Origin: CAZLBV01 sp964557845
Lineage (GTDB): Bacteria > Acidobacteriota > Aminicenantia > Aminicenantales > Aminicenantaceae
Assembly: GCA_964557845.1 (NCBI GenBank)
Contig: CAZLBV010000131.1
Coordinates: 1-6,258 of the forward strand
Reading direction: 5' to 3'
Length of the DNA: 6,258 nt
Notes under the pieces: model-generated
Databases searched by the model: none
The model's input: the letters and a program-made list of their open reading frames with translations, nothing else
What the model was told of the DNA's origin: nothing
Translations under genes and position numbers: made by a program
Shown here: positions 5,403 through 6,258 of the stretch, one piece after another
Numbering within the stretch: position 1 is the first letter of the stretch
Layout: each line of letters begins with the position of its first letter

Positions 5403-6258
5403 ATGGAAAAAGACAATGGCTTGAATAAAACAGAAAACAAAAAAGAAGCAAGTTCCTATCTTGATTTTATCCGGACCATTATTGAAGAAGACCTGAGGAC
5501 GAATAAATATCAAGGACGTGTCCAAACTCGATTCCCTCCTGAACCGAATGGATATCTTCATATTGGCCATGCTAAATCCATATGCCTGAATTTTGGCCTG
5601 GCCGAGCAATATCATGGCTTATGTAATCTCAGGTTCGATGACACCAACCCCACCAAAGAAGAAGAGGAATATGTAGAATCCATCAAAAGAGATATTCGAT
5701 GGTTGGGATTCGACTGGGGAAATAGGGAATTTTATGCTTCAGACTATTACGAACAGCTTTATGAATTTGCGATCACACTGATAAAAAAGGGGAAAGCTTA
5801 CGTCTGTGATCTAAGTGCGGATGAGATCAGAGATTACCGGGGCACTTTGACCGAACCGGGCAAAAACAGTCCTTACCGGGAAAGAACCATCGAGGAAAAT
5901 TTTAATCTTTTTTTACGCATGCGGGAGGGAGAGTTCCCCGACGGCTCCCGAACCCTTCGAGCAAAGATCGATATGAGCCACCCTAATTTGAATATGCGTG
6001 ATCCGGTTATGTACCGGATACTCCGGCAAACACATCACCGCACTGGAGACAAATGGTGTATCTATCCTATGTATGATTTTGCTCATGGGCAGTGCGATTC
6101 TATCGAAAAAATCACTCATTCCATCTGCACTCTTGAATTTGAAGATCACCGGCCGCTGTATGATTGGTTTCTGGACGAGCTTGTGATCTATCATCCACAG
6201 CAGATCGAATTTGCCCGCCTCAATTTAAGTTATACCATCATAAGCAAACGGAAGTTAT
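5403..6258 (+). CDS. glnS: Glutaminyl-tRNA synthetase (N-terminal 285 residues, cut by window end)
   Basis: This cytoplasmic class I synthetase charges tRNA-Gln with glutamine using ATP. The frame is open from ATG 5403 to the window end, covering the catalytic domain and acceptor-binding insertion; the C-terminal anticodon-binding barrels lie beyond. Landmarks: FPPEPNGYLHIGH (44-56, HIGH at 53-56), RFDDTNP (77-83), YRGTLTEPGKNSPYR (145-159), LRAKIDM (185-191), MRDPVMYRI (198-206), KWCIYPMYDFAHG (217-229), THSICTLEFEDHRPLYDW (238-255) and the KMSKS-type motif IISKR (279-283). By recalled alignment with the E. coli enzyme, Asp79 and Tyr224 correspond to glutamine-contacting Asp66 and Tyr211, and Lys282 to Lys270. 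EPNGYLHIGH and the Gln-specific positions rule out GltX. The N-terminus is about 13 residues longer than in E. coli and is Lys/Glu/Asn-rich. The gene diverges from the propeller gene and is probably unrelated to the cluster. Presence of GlnRS suggests that this organism need not make Gln-tRNA solely through the amidotransferase route. Confidence 0.97.
   Translation, partial: MEKDNGLNKTENKKEASSYLDFIRTIIEEDLRTNKYQGRVQTRFPPEPNGYLHIGHAKSICLNFGLAEQYHGLCNLRFDDTNPTKEEEEYVESIKRDIRWLGFDWGNREFYASDYYEQLYEFAITLIKKGKAYVCDLSADEIRDYRGTLTEPGKNSPYRERTIEENFNLFLRMREGEFPDGSRTLRAKIDMSHPNLNMRDPVMYRILRQTHHRTGDKWCIYPMYDFAHGQCDSIEKITHSICTLEFEDHRPLYDWFLDELVIYHPQQIEFARLNLSYTIISKRKL

Noticed and set aside
5352..5615. 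Minus-strand 87-codon frame across the glnS start
   Set aside because: It lies opposite the highly conserved GlnRS N-terminus including the HIGH motif; no independent evidence for expression.
5913..6194. Overlapping frames on both strands within glnS (minus 5913-6194, plus 5998-6186)
   Set aside because: Both overlap conserved GlnRS catalytic-domain coding sequence in the wrong frame or strand.

Overview
The window is bacterial and moderately AT-rich. It holds a leftward (minus-strand) cluster of four genes and, diverging from it, the start of a rightward glutaminyl-tRNA synthetase gene. A bacterial GlnRS, a secreted Asp-box/VPS10-type propeller protein and a Tat-signal-bearing PflX-like radical SAM protein would fit an uncultured Acidobacteriota/Aminicenantes-like bacterium. 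That is an impression from family distributions recalled from memory, not a demonstrated assignment; several other Gram-negative phyla would also fit.

Layout, following minus-strand transcription from right to left. (1) 2817-5165 encodes a 782-residue exported protein with eleven clear Asp-box (BNR) repeats and one degenerate one. (2) A 165-bp gap (2652-2816) contains a plausible sigma-70-type promoter, a small hairpin and one copy of a 29-bp repeat. (3) 2205-2651 encodes a 148-residue membrane-anchored protein of unknown function with a strong ribosome binding site. (4) 269-2185 encodes a 638-residue exported or anchored protein joining a CBM9-like N-terminal domain to a C-terminal alpha/beta-hydrolase esterase with a complete Ser-Asp-His triad. 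Its start codon lies in a second copy of the 29-bp repeat. (5) 1-269, cut by the window edge, encodes the N-terminus of a PflX/COG1313-like radical SAM protein with a textbook twin-arginine motif; its ATG overlaps the preceding stop codon by one base (TGATG). On the plus strand, glnS starts at 5403 and runs off the right edge. The 237-bp region 5166-5402 carries the divergent promoters.

Three of the minus-strand proteins carry an N-terminal hydrophobic or Tat-like export segment, and the fourth (148 aa) has a membrane anchor, so the cluster looks devoted to the cell envelope or periplasm. The last three genes are tightly packed and probably co-transcribed. Whether the propeller gene belongs to the same unit is unclear, because the gap after it contains its own candidate promoter. 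I see no CRISPR array, insertion sequence, tRNA, rRNA or phage gene. The points most worth a second look are the 29-bp repeat pair bracketing the 148-aa gene and the coupling of an esterase to a Tat-type radical SAM protein.
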